NCBI GenBank assembly: GCA_038501785.1
Contig: JBAMJR010000101.1
Span: 186,001-250,000 of the forward strand
DNA: 64,000 nt
Reading direction: 5' to 3'
From: Myoxocephalus aenaeus
Lineage: Eukaryota > Chordata > Actinopteri > Perciformes > Cottidae
Shown: piece after piece, positions 44,691-56,190 of the stretch
Layout of the letters: each line of letters starts with the position of its first letter
Position numbering within the stretch: the first letter of the stretch is position 1
Notes under the pieces: model-generated
Database searches by the model: none
Told to the model about the DNA's origin: nothing
The model's input: the letters and a program-made list of their open reading frames with translations, nothing else
Program-made: the position numbers and the translations under genes

Positions 44691-45157
44691 TAATATTAGT
44701 TGATACACACAAGCCCAACATTTGTAGGCAAGGCAGATTTTTTTATTTCTAAATCTTGTATTAATGTCATTGTCTCTGCTACCATATGGGTGACGGTGAT
44801 CTGCTGATATTATGGGATGTTTTGTTGAACCAGGACTGAGTGGAGCAGACTGTCAGACACCTGCTGCAGTAACATTAGTTTATACACAGAATCTGGGGCT
44901 CAGAAACACAGAATAAGAGTTCTGTAGTAACTTTAATGTGAATGTAAAAAATGTCATAACAGGAATTTATTTACCATATGAACACATCATTAACTTTAAA
45001 TAAGTTCATTGTGCATCATAACAATATCAGTCAGTAGGAAGAGGACAGAAGATTGATTCAACTGCATGTAAAGCATTATTTACACTGACATTAGTTATTA
45101 TTGCTGTAATAAAGATATTTAAAACCAAACCCACAGTAGTATGACCTTCATTTAAAA
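44691..45157 (-). other. 3' flank of Ig copy D, distal part
   Basis: Matches 1-690 downstream of copy A and, in reverse, the region downstream of B. It is interrupted at 45158 by a hAT. Confidence 0.65.
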
Positions 45158-46326
45158 CAGGGGTCTCAAACTCGCGGCCCGCGGGCCAATTGCGGCCCGT
45201 GAGCCGATATTGTGTGGCCCCCTACTTGACATCAAAGTTTAGTGTTAGTGCGGCCCGCGCGTTTTTCTGAGGTCCGCGCGCGCGGCCCCATAAGATAACG
45301 TTTACTGGACGTTTCTATTAATAGCTCCGTGAAAAAACGGAGTAGAAAAAAGATTCAGATGCTGCTAGATGCGCCAAAGTCCGGAGGTTCCGCCCCACTC
45401 CTCTGTGTGATCATACGCCTCTCATAGGAGCACACAGCCTGAGGCGTCTGTGTCGAGCTCCGCCTTTCAACGTGATTTGTTGATTCAGGTGTCAGTAGAC
45501 ATTTTTTGTGAAACTACCCAATGACCTACTACCCAATGACCTACCCAAACTACCCAATGACCTACATACGCTGCAAAGATACACTGGTTTTTATTCAGAC
45601 AGACAAACACACTACCACCTGAGAGAGAAAAAAAAACTTGCAGTGTACTAAAAAAATCCACACTGGCCACAGAGAGACGGCAGCTCTGCTCTGCTCAGCT
45701 GTTCAGTTTTACTCTGTGCGACTCCACACACGACCATGCGCTGGTAAAGAGTACACAGTACACACATACATTCAGAGTACATAGTACACACATAGATACA
45801 GAGTACATATGTTGTTCTTGTTCTGAAAACTGTACTGAAACATGCACAATGGGTAAACATTGTAAAAAGTTCGTTTTTCTATAGAACATATTTTGACTCA
45901 AATATATAGTAAATATTTTTTTTGAAAACAAAAACTGTTGTAATATTAATGTTTCATGTGCACACACCCCATGGAGCTTGATCTGTAGTATGAAGTCATT
46001 TCTCAGTCCCGAGTATGTTTCCTTCCCTGAGCAGACAAAAGTGATCAGTCGGGTAATGTACCTTTTTGGAAGCTGTGAGAAACCTTTCTCGACTATGAAC
46101 TTTAATAAATGCAAGTACAGGTCCAGGCTTAGTGATGCCTATCGTGAAGCTGTACTCAGGGTTTCCACTGTGACCTCGATCAGTGCTTCTACTGTGACCT
46201 CCATCAGGGTCAATGTGGCTCAGCTGTGAGCAAAAGCGCTGCCAGGTGTCTGGCAAGAAATAGAATGAAGTACAAATGTATTCAGGGATTGCATTTGTTG
46301 GTTCGGTGCAGTTTCAATAAGTTATT

Positions 46327-46372
<46 letters not shown>

Positions 46373-46537
46373 CACTGTAAAAACTATTATAAAAATGTAC
46401 AGAAACTGCTGGTTGCCTTTTGTATGACGAAAATATGTTATGAATGTAAACAATATATATTGAGCTTTCTGTGTGGCCCTCCGATGAGATCACAATACCA
46501 GCGGTGGCCCCAAGCCAAATTGAGTTTGAGACCCCTG
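45158..46537 (+). mobile_element. hAT element copy 1, both ends and target duplication present
   Basis: It begins CAGGGGTCTCAAACTCG and ends GAGTTTGAGACCCCTG, flanked by an exact 8-bp duplication ATTTAAAA (45150-45157, 46538-46545). A plus-strand remnant of the transposase C-terminus (about 46040-46215) reads FGSCEKPFSTMNFNKCKYRS, typical of the hAT dimerisation region. The rest of the transposase is deleted. A TA microsatellite lies at 46330-46370. This copy holds the unexpanded seeds of both minisatellites of copy 2. Confidence 0.9.
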
Positions 46538-46656
46538 ATTTAAAATGTAAAAATATATATTTCATACATTTCTTGACACTTAAACCAGATGACTTGTTCA
46601 ATAGGATCCTCCAGACAGAGACCTGTTAGTCCTGATGGGTTGTTTCTCTGAGAGAT

Positions 46657-47554
46657 TCAACATATATACACGTCTGCAATGAGGTTTCTTCTGTTAACAG
46701 TAGATTTTATTCTCAGTATAATTAGTGGAAGAGCCAGAAGAGCTGCAGCCATCAGTCCCAGTAAACAGTAGAGGCCGATCCGTCCCCGACTCTCTGGCTG
46801 TGGACTTTCTGTCGGTGAAGAATCTTTTCTCAGACTTGTTCCGCTTGTCGTCTCAGGTTCTGGTCGATCCCTCGCTGCTGCAAAGAGACCAAACACATCT
46901 GTTTCTTTCACGTGAAGAGAAACAAAACCTTCAGTGAAAATAAAAATAAATAAAGCTGCTGGATTGAAGGAGTTCTACTGGATCAACCTACCAGAGACAT
47001 TGAGCCGACATTCCCCAGAGTTCATCCCATAACTGGTGAACACTTCACACAGGTACAGACCCGAGTCAGCGGTCCTGAGTCTGGACACATGAAGTCTGAC
47101 TCGTCCTTCTCTGAGGACGTCTTTGTCCCACTGGACTCGTCCTGCAAAGAGTTCATCCTGAGACTCTGGGACCTCGACTCCTTCATGCACATGAAGCAGG
47201 ACGAAGGCCTTGACATCAGTTAACAGCTGACAGAGGACATCCAGGGGGTTGGGGGAGCTGCCAGTGTTGGTGGTGAACCTCCATTCCAGTGTGATGCTGT
47301 GGTTCTCCTCTGCCTGATAGGAGCTCTGTGTCACATTCACTACAAAGGATCCTGTTGAGGAGACAGAGAGGGAGAGGGAGGAGCAGACCAGCTGACAGCT
47401 TTAACATGCAGCCTTTAAACTCATCTACAGGTCTCTGTGGAGGGTTCAGTGATGCTTCAGAGCTGGAGGGCTTTACAAATACACAAGTAAACTCACCACA
47501 GACACAGGAGGTGAGGATGAAGAGGATGAAGAGCAGCAGGATCCTGCAGGTCAT
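46657..47554 (-). CDS. Ig copy D: small single V-set domain type I membrane protein
   Basis: Minus exons 47554-47497 (signal peptide identical to A and B), 47351-46992 (360 bp V-set-like domain) and 46877-46657 (stalk, membrane, tail). The same Trp/Cys exchange and extra late Cys are present. The tail ends ADVYIC because the stop used in B (GTA TAG) is changed here, adding three residues. The first alternative exon-3 acceptor seen in A and B is altered (ends GAAG rather than CAG), so only the short form is expected. A TATA-containing first exon lies upstream at 48741-48840 on the same strand, joined by an acceptor just ahead of the start codon. The 3' flank is split by a hAT. Confidence 0.8.
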
Positions 47555-47566
47555 CTTGTCCCTGTG

Positions 47567-48467
47567 AGAGGAGACAGAGGAGAAGAGTCACAAACACATC
47601 ACATCAAAACTCAGTCAAACATTTAGGGTGAAATAACTTATTTGTGTAACTAGATGGCGCCAGAGCTTAAACTCTGAAACCTTATGAGGAACCTCTTTTC
47701 TTCACTGCTGCATGTCCTCTGCTCTGCGTCTCCTCAAACAGGACTCACATATTTCCTCTCACACTTAAAGCTTCTTTTTGTCATAAATCAAGAACACTGT
47801 GAACATCTATGAACCAACATTCATAACTAATACCACAGTGAACACACACACTCATGTTATTGTTGAAAGTTTAGCTTTACTAAATAAAACAGCTGTTTTT
47901 AATGGATCAGGTTATAGTCTGATTAGTCTTAAATTAATCTCATCTTTTAACTGTTGAATTGTCTCTTTACTGAACAAACCGTCCACGTTATTACCCGTAA
48001 ACATCTTGTCTAATACAGGAATCCTCACATAATAAACATGTACAGTAATATTAACATAATGACACCAACATGAAGACATTCATAACTCATAATATGCAAG
48101 TGAAAAATTAAAAAATATATTAAATTAAAAAAATCCAGAACTGAATACAAATTATATTTAAAACTTGTCATACACTTATTTTTATTTCGAATGCATTGTT
48201 GAATTTTTCAAAGTTCAAGACAACAACAAAAACCTGTTTCTTCTGCATCTGTCCTCTTCAAAGTGACTGACAGGTCTCCTCCCCTCACACAGTGTGACGT
48301 TATTTAAATCAGGACTCATGACATGAAACATTTATCCAGAACGTTTATTTATCCGTTTCATCCGTTGAATGTTATTCATTTAAAATGTCTTCAGCTGGAC
48401 GTGAGGAGAACAATGTGAAGCAATGAGTGTTGGTAGTAGAACCGGATAGAACTTCATCTACTTTCCC

Positions 48468-48524
<57 letters not shown>

Positions 48525-48740
48525 TGCACATACACATGCATATATTAACTTTGCACGTTTTCATTTTGCATCCCATAACGTTTAATATGTAATGATTACT
48601 GCTGGAGATGCGCGTGAGAACTATATCGTCTCATTATCATCTTTAACATCTTAGTCCTCAGCGACAGCACCAACCCTTTACATATAAATCTGTTCATGAT
48701 TCATATGATAATAACACAACATTATTCATTCATGCATTAC
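47567..48740 (-). other. inferred intron 1 of Ig copy D
   Basis: Shares sequence with 3135-3360 and 11100-11321, i.e. both sides of the nest in copy B. TA microsatellite at 48473-48516. No coding sequence seen. Confidence 0.5.
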
Positions 48741-48840
48741 CTCGTAGACGTCTTCAGTCGCGTAAAGAAATAAAGACACAAAGTTCTCCAGTTGGTGTGA
48801 ATTCTTCTGAGGAAGAGCAGCGAGAAGTCGATGAAGAATG
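48741..48840 (-). other. probable first exon of Ig copy D
   Basis: Near-identical to 3035-3134, ending at the donor CGAG|GTAATG. The ATG of copy B is ATC here, so it would be a plain 5' UTR exon. Confidence 0.5.
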
Positions 48841-48866
48841 AACCTCTGGAGTCAAAGAGCTTCAAT

Positions 48867-48874
48867 ATTTATAT
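48867..48874 (-). promoter_or_regulatory. TATA box of probable promoter of Ig copy D
   Basis: TATAAATA on minus, in the position of TATAAAAG ahead of copy B. Confidence 0.5.
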
Positions 48875-48879
48875 GTTCC

Positions 48880-49167
48880 TCCACCCACGTGTGACGTATG
48901 TATGTCATGTCTGGATGTTGCAGCCTCACATTTAGTCTTCCTTTCTTATTGTGAGAAGTTGGTCGACGGCTGTGGTTTCCTGACTATAGCATCTGAAAAA
49001 GGAAGTACTTATAACTTGTTTTACAGCTGCTGACCCCAAACCAGTGACACCAGAACCAGAACCAGAACCAGAAACACCACGTTTACAACTGAGGTGTAGT
49101 ACAGTAAAAAGTACTATATTTGTGATATTTCAACAACAAGGTGATTCAAAGTGCTTCACATGAAACC
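48880..49167. other. no gene seen
   Basis: Contains one unit of the 37-bp repeat near 49085-49120 and a short CCAGAA tandem at 49050-49072, mirrored by GGTTCT repeats at 50115-50180. Confidence 0.4.
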
Positions 49168-49315
49168 ATTAAGCAGGATTTAAAACGTGTATTTAAAACA
49201 GGATTTAAAACGTGTATTTAAAACAGGATTTAAAACGTGTATTTAAAACAGGATTTAAAACGTGTATTTAAAACAGGATTTAAAACGTGTAAAACAGGAT
49301 TTAAAACGGGCAAAA
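49168..49315. repeat. 23-bp minisatellite, about 6 units
   Basis: Unit AGGATTTAAAACGTGTATTT plus AAAAC; the last units lack part of the repeat. Confidence 0.85.
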
Positions 49316-49516
49316 CATGTGCACATATGCACATGTGAGTCATAATAGTCATAATAGTCATAATAGTATAATAGTGAGTCATAATGGTCACAGTACCCAC
49401 GTTACCTGAAGGCAACGTGGTTGAGGCACATATGCACATATGCACATGCACATATGCACGTGCACATATGCACGTGCATATGTGCATGTGCATATGTGCA
49501 TGTGCATATGTGTACA
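49316..49516. repeat. alternating purine-pyrimidine CACATATGCAC repeats and TCATAATAG repeats
   Basis: 49316-49335 and 49427-49516 are built from GCACATATGCAC and GTGCATATGTGC and so are strongly self-complementary. Between them GTCATAATA is repeated about five times. A 9-bp palindrome arm pair (ACGTTACC..GGCAACGT) lies at 49399-49420. Confidence 0.75.
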
Positions 49517-50426
49517 TACGTGGTGAGCTACGTGCATTAACGTTGATGTGACAAAATAAAACGCAGTTAATGATGATTATTAGTTTTTTTCTATCTCAGT
49601 GGTAGTGCAGGAGACTCTTAAGATTAGATGTCAGACATGATCAGCGGTTCAACTCTTGATGGGAATCGTCTGTCCACTGTTTTATGTCGACAGTCAACAA
49701 GTGATATCTTCGTCATGAAGATGGATCACTTTTCCTGATATTGCTGTCAAAATCCTAAATGAATGCTGCAGCAAGCCGCTCCATCGTAGTGTTTCAAAAG
49801 ACACACTAACTCCTGTGTAGTTTTTCAATGTGTCATTATAGTAACACAATGAGAGTTAAATCATGTTTAATCTGGATGAATGCGTGATGCACAGGGTAGA
49901 CTATCGTTATGATGATAGAGATAAAAGTCGTAGTCTTTAATATAAAACATTAGCGATATGAAACAGCACAGTGTTGTATCACACTTTAATCATATTTATA
50001 CATTCAAGGTACTTTTATTTTACTTGAGTACTTCCATTGAAGATGCTTTATGCTTCTCTTCAAGGTAAATATAGTACTTTTTACTGTACTACACCTCAGT
50101 TGTAAACGTGGTGTTTCTGGTTCTGGTTCTGGTGTTTTTGGTTCTGCTGGTTCTGGTTCTGCTGGTTCTGGTTCTGGTGTCACTGGTTTGGGCTCAGCAG
50201 CTGTAAAACAAGTAATAAGTGAGTATGTGATTTATCTGAGCAGTAAACAGGTCACAGAAAACGTAACCACAAACATTGTAATAATAGGTTGAGGTTTAAA
50301 GGACTGACTTTTCAGAGGAAGTGAATCATTACATTTCATCATTTAGCTGACGCTTCTACCAAAAGGATGTTTGCTCTCTACACAGCAACAGAGAGCAATT
50401 CATGGTTAAGTGTCTTGCTCAAGGAC

Positions 50427-50473
<47 letters not shown>

Positions 50474-50529
50474 TATATATTAACTTTGCATTTTTGTATT
50501 TCTTGCATCCCCATAACATTTTATATGTA
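49517..50529. other. no gene; repeat fragments
   Basis: 50005-50105 carries the edge and one unit of the 37-bp module. (TA)n at 50434-50461. 50485-50525 resembles the intron segment at 3300-3330. Confidence 0.4.
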
Positions 50530-50643
50530 CACTGTAAAACCTTTTAATGTCAAATTACAGTAACTTACAGGAGAAACTGCTGCCAGTAAGTTACTGTAAA
50601 ATGTGCAGCATCTCTACTGTATCAATAGAATACAGCATCTCTA

Positions 50644-50688
50644 CTGTATCAATAGAATACAGCAAGCTGCTGTATTCTATTGATACAG
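50644..50688. other. perfect 21-bp stem hairpin, 3-base loop, with a second near copy
   Basis: CTGTATCAATAGAATACAGC plus A (50644-50664) pairs exactly with 50668-50688. A second hairpin with one mismatch follows at about 50696-50740. Extra single arms flank them. Confidence 0.85.
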
Positions 50689-50775
50689 CATCTCTACTGT
50701 ATCAATAGAATACAGCAGCTTGTTGTATTCTATTGATACAGCATCTCTACTGTATCAATTTACATTTCTACAAGC

Positions 50776-52078
50776 TATAGATAGAGCACCCTGTTGTTCA
50801 TGAGAGCACCCTGTTGTTCATGAGAGCACCCTGTTGTTCATGAGAGCACCCTGTTTGTTCATGAGAGCACCCTGCTTCTTCATGAGAGCACCCTGCTGTT
50901 CATGAGAGCACCCTGTTTCTTCATGAGAGCACCCTGTTGTTCATGAGAGCACCCTGTTGTTCATGAGAGCACCCTGTTGTTCATGAGAGCACCCTGCTGT
51001 TCATGAGAGCACCCTGCTTCTTCATGAGAGCACCCTGCTTCTTCATGAGAGCACCCTGCTTCTTCATGAGAGCACCCTGCTTGTTCATGAGAGCACCCTG
51101 CTTGTTCATGAGAGCACCCTGCTTGTTCATGAGAGCACCCTGCTTGTTCATGAGAGCACCCTGCTTCTTCATGAGAGCACCCTGCTTCTTCATGAGAGCA
51201 CCCTGCTTGTTCATGAGAGCACCCTGTTGTTCATGAGAGCACCCTGCTTGTTCATGAGAGCACCCTGTTGTTCATGAGAGCACCCTGTTTGTTCATGAGA
51301 GCACCCTGCTTGTTCATGAGAGCACCCTGTTGTTCATGAGAGCACCCTGCTTGTTCATGAGAGCACCCTGCTTCTTCATGAGAGCACCCTGCTGTTCATG
51401 AGAGCACCCTGTTTCTTCATGAGAGCACCCTGTTGTTCATGAGAGCACCCTGTTGTTCATGAGAGCACCCTGTTGTTCATGAGAGCACCCTGCTGTTCAT
51501 GAGAGCACCCTGTTTGTTCATGAGAGCACCCTGTTGTTCATGAGAGCACCCTGCTTCTTCATGAGAGCACCCTGTTGTTCATGAGAGCACCCTGCTTCTT
51601 CATGAGAGCACCCTGCTTGTTCATGAGAGCACCCTGCTTGTTCATGAGAGCACCCTGCTTGTTCATGAGAGCACCCTGCTTGTTCATGAGAGCACCCTGC
51701 TTCTTCATGAGAGCACCCTGTTGTTCATGAGAGCACCCTGCTTGTTCATGAGAGCACCCTGCTTCTTCATGAGAGCACCCTGCTTCTTCATGAGAGCACC
51801 CTGCTTGTTCATGAGAGCACCCTGCTTGTTCATGAGAGCACCCTGCTTGTTCATGAGAGCACCCTGTTGTTCATGAGAGCACCCTGCTTCTTCATGAGAG
51901 CACCCTGTTGTTCATGAGAGCACCCTGCTTCTTCATGAGAGCACCCTGTTGTTCATGAGAGCACCCTGCTTGTTCATGAGAGCACCCTGTTGTTCATGAG
52001 AGCACCCTGTTGTTCATGAGAGCACCCTGTTGTTCATGAGAGCACCCTGCTTCTTCATGAGAGCACCCTGCTTCTACC
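50776..52078. repeat. 1.3-kb minisatellite, about 66 units of 19-20 bp
   Basis: Unit CATGAGAGCACCCTGYTT plus TT, GTT or CTT. Units of 19 and 20 bp are interspersed in recurring orders, suggesting higher-order duplication (for example 50860-51000 and 51355-51500 have the same unit sequence). Frames through it (MRAPCFF or KQGALM repeats) are artefacts. The minus strand runs directly on from the zinc-finger exon at 52090-52239. Confidence 0.95.
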
Positions 52079-52089
52079 TGACCTTGTCT

Positions 52090-52239
52090 GAAAAGATCAC
52101 CGACTGCACAACTTTGATGTGTTCTTGACAAGTGTGATGAAAACGATATCACAGTAAAAACGTTAGCACAGTTTTTGAATGGACATATTGGTCTTCCCTC
52201 TTCAATGTGAGTCTTCAGGTGAGAAAATAAATGTGACAA
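52090..52239 (-). pseudogene. C2H2 zinc-finger exon of a transposon gene
   Basis: Minus frame MSHLFSHLKTHIEEGRPI, then CPFKNCANVFTVISFSSHLS and RTH: a C-x4-C-x12-H-x4-H finger following a FSHLKTH half-finger. I recall this arrangement at the N-terminus of the teleost transposon gene family whose later exons appear at 32655-35476. The frame then runs into the minisatellite, so the gene is destroyed. Confidence 0.5.
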
Positions 52240-53050
52240 ACTGTCTAGCGTTAATGTCCTTATGCCAGAACATTCTTCACTTAATCTTGACTAATCCTGA
52301 TCTCTATATACGTGACATTTTAAAGCCAAGACTTTGCCAAATGAACGGTGACAACCATGAAAAGCACATCTAAATTTGATGTGGGGATGTTTTGGTGAAC
52401 TTTCATATGTATTAAAGGTTTAGTATTTATATTTAGTAACACATGCATGGCCACACAATTGACAACTGAACATTATAAGCTAACTAAATAAGTTAGACTG
52501 CTGCCTTGTCTTATTATTATTATTTAGTTACCTATTACTCATAGTATTCAGTATTTCAATGTTAACTAAGCTAAGAACAGCTAACGGCTTAGCTAGCTAA
52601 CGTGCATGCCGACCACATGGAGAAACATGTGCTAAAGCTAACCTACACGTTAGCAAAGGTGTTCGAAAACATAGCTTAAGTTGAAACTGGACTTACCGTG
52701 AAGTAGTTAGTAGTCGCCCTTCTTGCGCTTTTCGTCTGGACTGAAGATCAAAACTTAAAAATAATAAATCCACTTGACTTTCCCAAACTGGCGGGGTGAA
52801 AATAAAAATATGCCCACGCTTTAGGCTTTGGTTCTCTGAGACTTGCACCACTCAGTCACTATTTTCTTCCAGTTTCAGGCACAGCGGTACGCAGTAAATT
52901 ACTGTGAAAAGAAACACTTGACAGTAGGGTCATGGAAGCAAGTGCTATGACTCCCAGAATGCATTGCGTTTACGGCATTATACTGTATTAGCACAATACA
53001 GTAGGTTACTGTTAGATTTCACTGTACATGTACATCAAAGTGTTACAGTG

Positions 53051-53540
53051 CAGCTGTGGCAACTTGTTTACCTGAAGACGTTTCATTCATAGTCACATTA
53101 AATAAGTATAAACTGCAGTCAGATGTTTGGGACAGCGCCAGAGGAGTACAGGAAACAGCCAACTATAGGACGGCACTTTGCTGCAACATATCACGTGACT
53201 ACATAAGCACATATTGTGTACAATTGTGTATTTATTTTATTCTTTGTATTCAGTGATTTGAAATTCCCTTGTGTCTGAAACATGAACAGGAAACTTATGA
53301 GGAACCTGTTTTCTTCACTGCTTGCAGATCCTCTGCTCTGCATTGTGCGTCTTCAGTTTCAGTCACGTGACATACATGTAACTATCACTACATGAGTTAT
53401 GAATTCCACTTTCTCTTTCATGTTCACTCTCACACAGCCAATCGTGTTGAGCCACGCCCCCCTCACTTCTGATTGGTCCAGCCGGTCGGGCTCATTCATA
53501 CTTGACCTTTCTTAAATCCACGAGGCGTTTTAAAGAGTTC
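53051..53540. other. flank similar to upstream region of Ig copy A
   Basis: 53275-53470 resembles 1840-2110. No coding exon is present. Confidence 0.5.
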
Positions 53541-53960
53541 TAAAGAAGTAGGAAAACATTTTCAACACATGAAGGAAAACTTCCTCCTTCAGTTCATCTC
53601 AAACATTCAACATCAACACATCTGGAGATACTTTTACCTGAAAGGGGACGAAACACTGTCACCTGAAAAGGAACTGAAGCTGTCAGACAAATGTAGTGAA
53701 AGGTTTACCTCTGAGGTGTAGTACATGTCACCTGAAAAGGAACTGAAGCTGTCAGACAAATGTAGTGAAAGGTTTACCTCTGAGGTGTAGTACAGTAAAA
53801 AGTACAATATTCTTAGATGTAGTACAGTAACAAGTACAATATTTACCTCTTAGATGTAGTACATTAAAAGTACAATATTTACTTCTAAGATGTAGTACAG
53901 TAAAAAGTACAACATTTACCTCTGAGGTGTAGTACAGTAAAAAGTACAATATGTACCTAT
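53541..53960 (-). repeat. 37-bp minisatellite module, degenerate short array
   Basis: Same flank as at 13670-13850. A 57-bp piece (TGTCACCTGAAAAGGAACTG onward) is itself duplicated at 53657 and 53727. About five variable units follow. Confidence 0.75.
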
Positions 53961-53964
53961 ATAT

Positions 53965-54175
53965 AGTGATCAAAGTGTTTTTTCTGTAATAAAGATATTT
54001 AAAATCAAACCTACAGTAATATGAACTTAATTTAAAAGATGTTCTGTGATGACTTCTTCAATAATGACCGTAGAAGATTTTCTTCTCAGTATAATTAGTG
54101 AAAGAGCCAGAAAAGCCGATCCCTCGCTGCTGCAAAGACACAAAACTAAACTTTTTCTTTCAAGTGAAGAGAAAC
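53965..54175 (-). pseudogene. Ig copy E: degraded stalk-membrane exon and 3' UTR remnant
   Basis: Pieces of the copy A 3' UTR (AAAGTGTTTTTTCTGTAATA), of the membrane exon (TTCTTCTCAGTATAATTAGT) and of the exon-3 acceptor region (CGATCCCTCGCTGCTGCAAA) survive in order, with deletions between them. No frame remains. It marks a fifth, older member of the family. Confidence 0.7.
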
Positions 54176-54494
54176 AGTAAAGTTCCACGGGGCATACTAG
54201 TGCCATTGAGTGGCTGAGTCCAGGACCAGATCACCAGCACCCGGCCGGCTGTGTGTGTGAGTACCTCTCATGGCTCACTTGCAATCGCTGTCGCCATCAG
54301 CATGCAAAATTGTACCCATTGTTTAATAATCAAAGTCCATATATAATGCAACAACAAAAACCTCTCTGTGTGACTGTAGCTACATATAAAATCTATCGAT
54401 GGAATACTACTTGTATTCAACAACATTTATCTTATAAAGCAACAAAGTAAGTACCAAAAGTTAGGAGGAACGTCCAGAAAGACGTACCCTTTAA
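54176..54494. other. no gene seen
   Basis: Nothing recognisable. Confidence 0.4.
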
Positions 54495-54665
54495 CCTTCC
54501 TCTTGTGTTAGCTTTCTGTTAGCATCTCTTGTGTTAGCTTTCTGTTAGCATCTCTTGTGTTAGCTTTCTGTTAGCATCTCTTGTGTTAGCTTTCTGTTAG
54601 CATCTCTTGTGTTAGCTTTCTGTTAGCATGTCTTGTGTTAGCTTTCTGTTACCATCTCTGGTGTT
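54495..54665. repeat. 24-bp minisatellite, about 6-7 units
   Basis: Unit CTTGTGTTAGCTTTCTGTTA plus GCAT, little changed. Confidence 0.9.
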
Positions 54666-54777
54666 AACGGGTCGGTTTTGAAACATGTCTGCTGTAAAAA
54701 AAAATCAGCTGTAAAATACACTAAAAACAATTATCTATCATCCAATGTGTTTCTCATCTCTTGGTTACACTGTTAGG

Positions 54778-54915
54778 CCCTCAAGTTGAAGTCTGACGAC
54801 ATCAACCTCCTGGCCTTCCTCCTGACGGAGCGAGCAGGAGGAGCAACTGCTTTAAAATGATGCGTTCCTGTTTACGACAATAAAGAATGATGAACTAAAC
54901 GGGCCTCTCTTACTT
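54778..54915. repeat. 130-bp segment duplicated at 56045-56190
   Basis: Both copies run from CCCTCAAGTTGAAGTCTGAC through GGAGCAACTGCTTTAAAATG to ACGGGCCTCTCTTACTT with few differences. Confidence 0.75.
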
Positions 54916-54954
54916 AATTTGATTAACTTGATTTAATTGTATTCCTCCCATCAT

Positions 54955-55180
54955 TGCACTTTTTTTTTAGCGTTAAATGTTTGTTGTTGTTATTGTTAAA
55001 TGTCATGCACCTCCCGCCAGGACAAATGCCTTGTATGTGAAAACATACATGGCAATAAATGATTCTGATTCTGATGTGGGTGGACGAGTGATTTGCTGAT
55101 ACAATGGAATATGTTGTCATGTAAAGAAATAGCTGGGAACGGCAGCCCTCTAGTGGCGACGTGCTGTAACTGCTGCTATT
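54955..55180 (+). repeat. L2 LINE 3' tail plus flank, second copy
   Basis: The 3' UTR and ATTCTGATTCTGATG tail match 44440-44560, and the following sequence to about 55180 matches 44558-44645. Confidence 0.7.
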
Positions 55181-55690
55181 GTGCTACAGTGCACCCAACT
55201 TCCCTCACCAAGAATACTTACATCCACGTCTCAGTTTGTTTCATAACTCTGTTATTACTTCATTTATTTTAAGAAAATAACAAAATATGTACAAAATTCT
55301 GACTTCATCTTCATTATTTCTGCAGAGTTTAAAAACTGTGTTGGAGCGCTCCATTTAAAACCAAGTGAGATGCCATTTGTTATTCATTAATTATTGGAAA
55401 CTTTATTCCTAATTACTGCTTATATTAAACACTCTAGATGCTATATTGCTATTGTAGCATTTTGGTGGAATTAATTACCGTAATTGGAGGCGTACAAATG
55501 ATCTATTTCTCCTTAGAATTAGTGCCAAATTACATTCGTTATTTCAAGGAAACATCCTTGGAAATTATGAGCAACTCAAAATAAAATATTTAATTTGGGA
55601 ATCAAAATAATTCAAAAATCGATTTGACAGTTTTATTATTTTTATTCAATTTTTTTAGGCGCCGATCAGCTCAGTTACAGAACTGGACTT
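55181..55690. other. no gene seen
   Basis: AT-rich unique sequence. Confidence 0.4.
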
Positions 55691-56190
55691 TAACATTAAT
55701 TCAGTTTATTTTTGTCGAGCCCAAAATCACGAATTTGCCTCAGAGGGCTTTACAGTCTGACCTTTGACCCTCACTCTCCCCAAAAAGAGAGCAACAGAGG
55801 AGGATCCTCTATCCTGTCTTCAGGCCTTTATTACAGAACCAGCTCCTGTCGTTAAAACACGTCTTTTATAGCATTGATCCTTTTATTGATCAGCTTTGCA
55901 TCACTAACTGAAATCTGGTTTCTTTCCTCTCGTTGTCCCGCTTGTAGACTCAGACGGGACGTCCCAGCAGTGGCGGTGGTTTTGGTGACGGCCATTTTGT
56001 CTTTTTCTTTGTGCCGCTGGCTCTATGAGAGTCAGATGTGAATCCTCGTCGCCCTCAAGTTGAAGTCTGACGGCATCAAGCTTCCGGCCTTCCTCCTGAC
56101 GGAGCGAGCAGGAGGAGCAACTGCTTTAAAATGATGCGTTCCTGTTTACGACAATACAGGATGATGAGCTAAACGGGCCTCTCTTACTTT
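55691..56190. repeat. mosaic of interspersed-repeat fragments
   Basis: 55700-55770 is a common teleost repeat (TTTGCCTCAGAGGGCTTTAC). 55795-55905 matches 43700-43840. 56045-56190 is the second copy of the segment at 54778. Confidence 0.6.

Larger units (their letters stand above)
50530..53050 (-). mobile_element. DNA transposon with CACTGTAAAA/TTACAGTG ends, carrying a giant minisatellite
   Basis: The left end CACTGTAAAAC is mirrored by GTTACAGTG ending at 53050. Sub-terminal TTACAGTAACTTAC-like motifs are found on both sides. The minus strand holds a C2H2-finger exon (52090-52239) like those in the gene family carried by the 5.6-kb element. No clear target duplication. Most of the interior is a minisatellite. 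Confidence 0.5.

Noticed and set aside
50981..51236. Frames with repeated MRAPCFF or KQGALMK
   Set aside because: They are translations of the 19-20-bp minisatellite, with no start context or homologue.
50776..52078. CRISPR-like array because of many near-identical short units
   Set aside because: Units are directly tandem without unique spacers, and the genome is eukaryotic.
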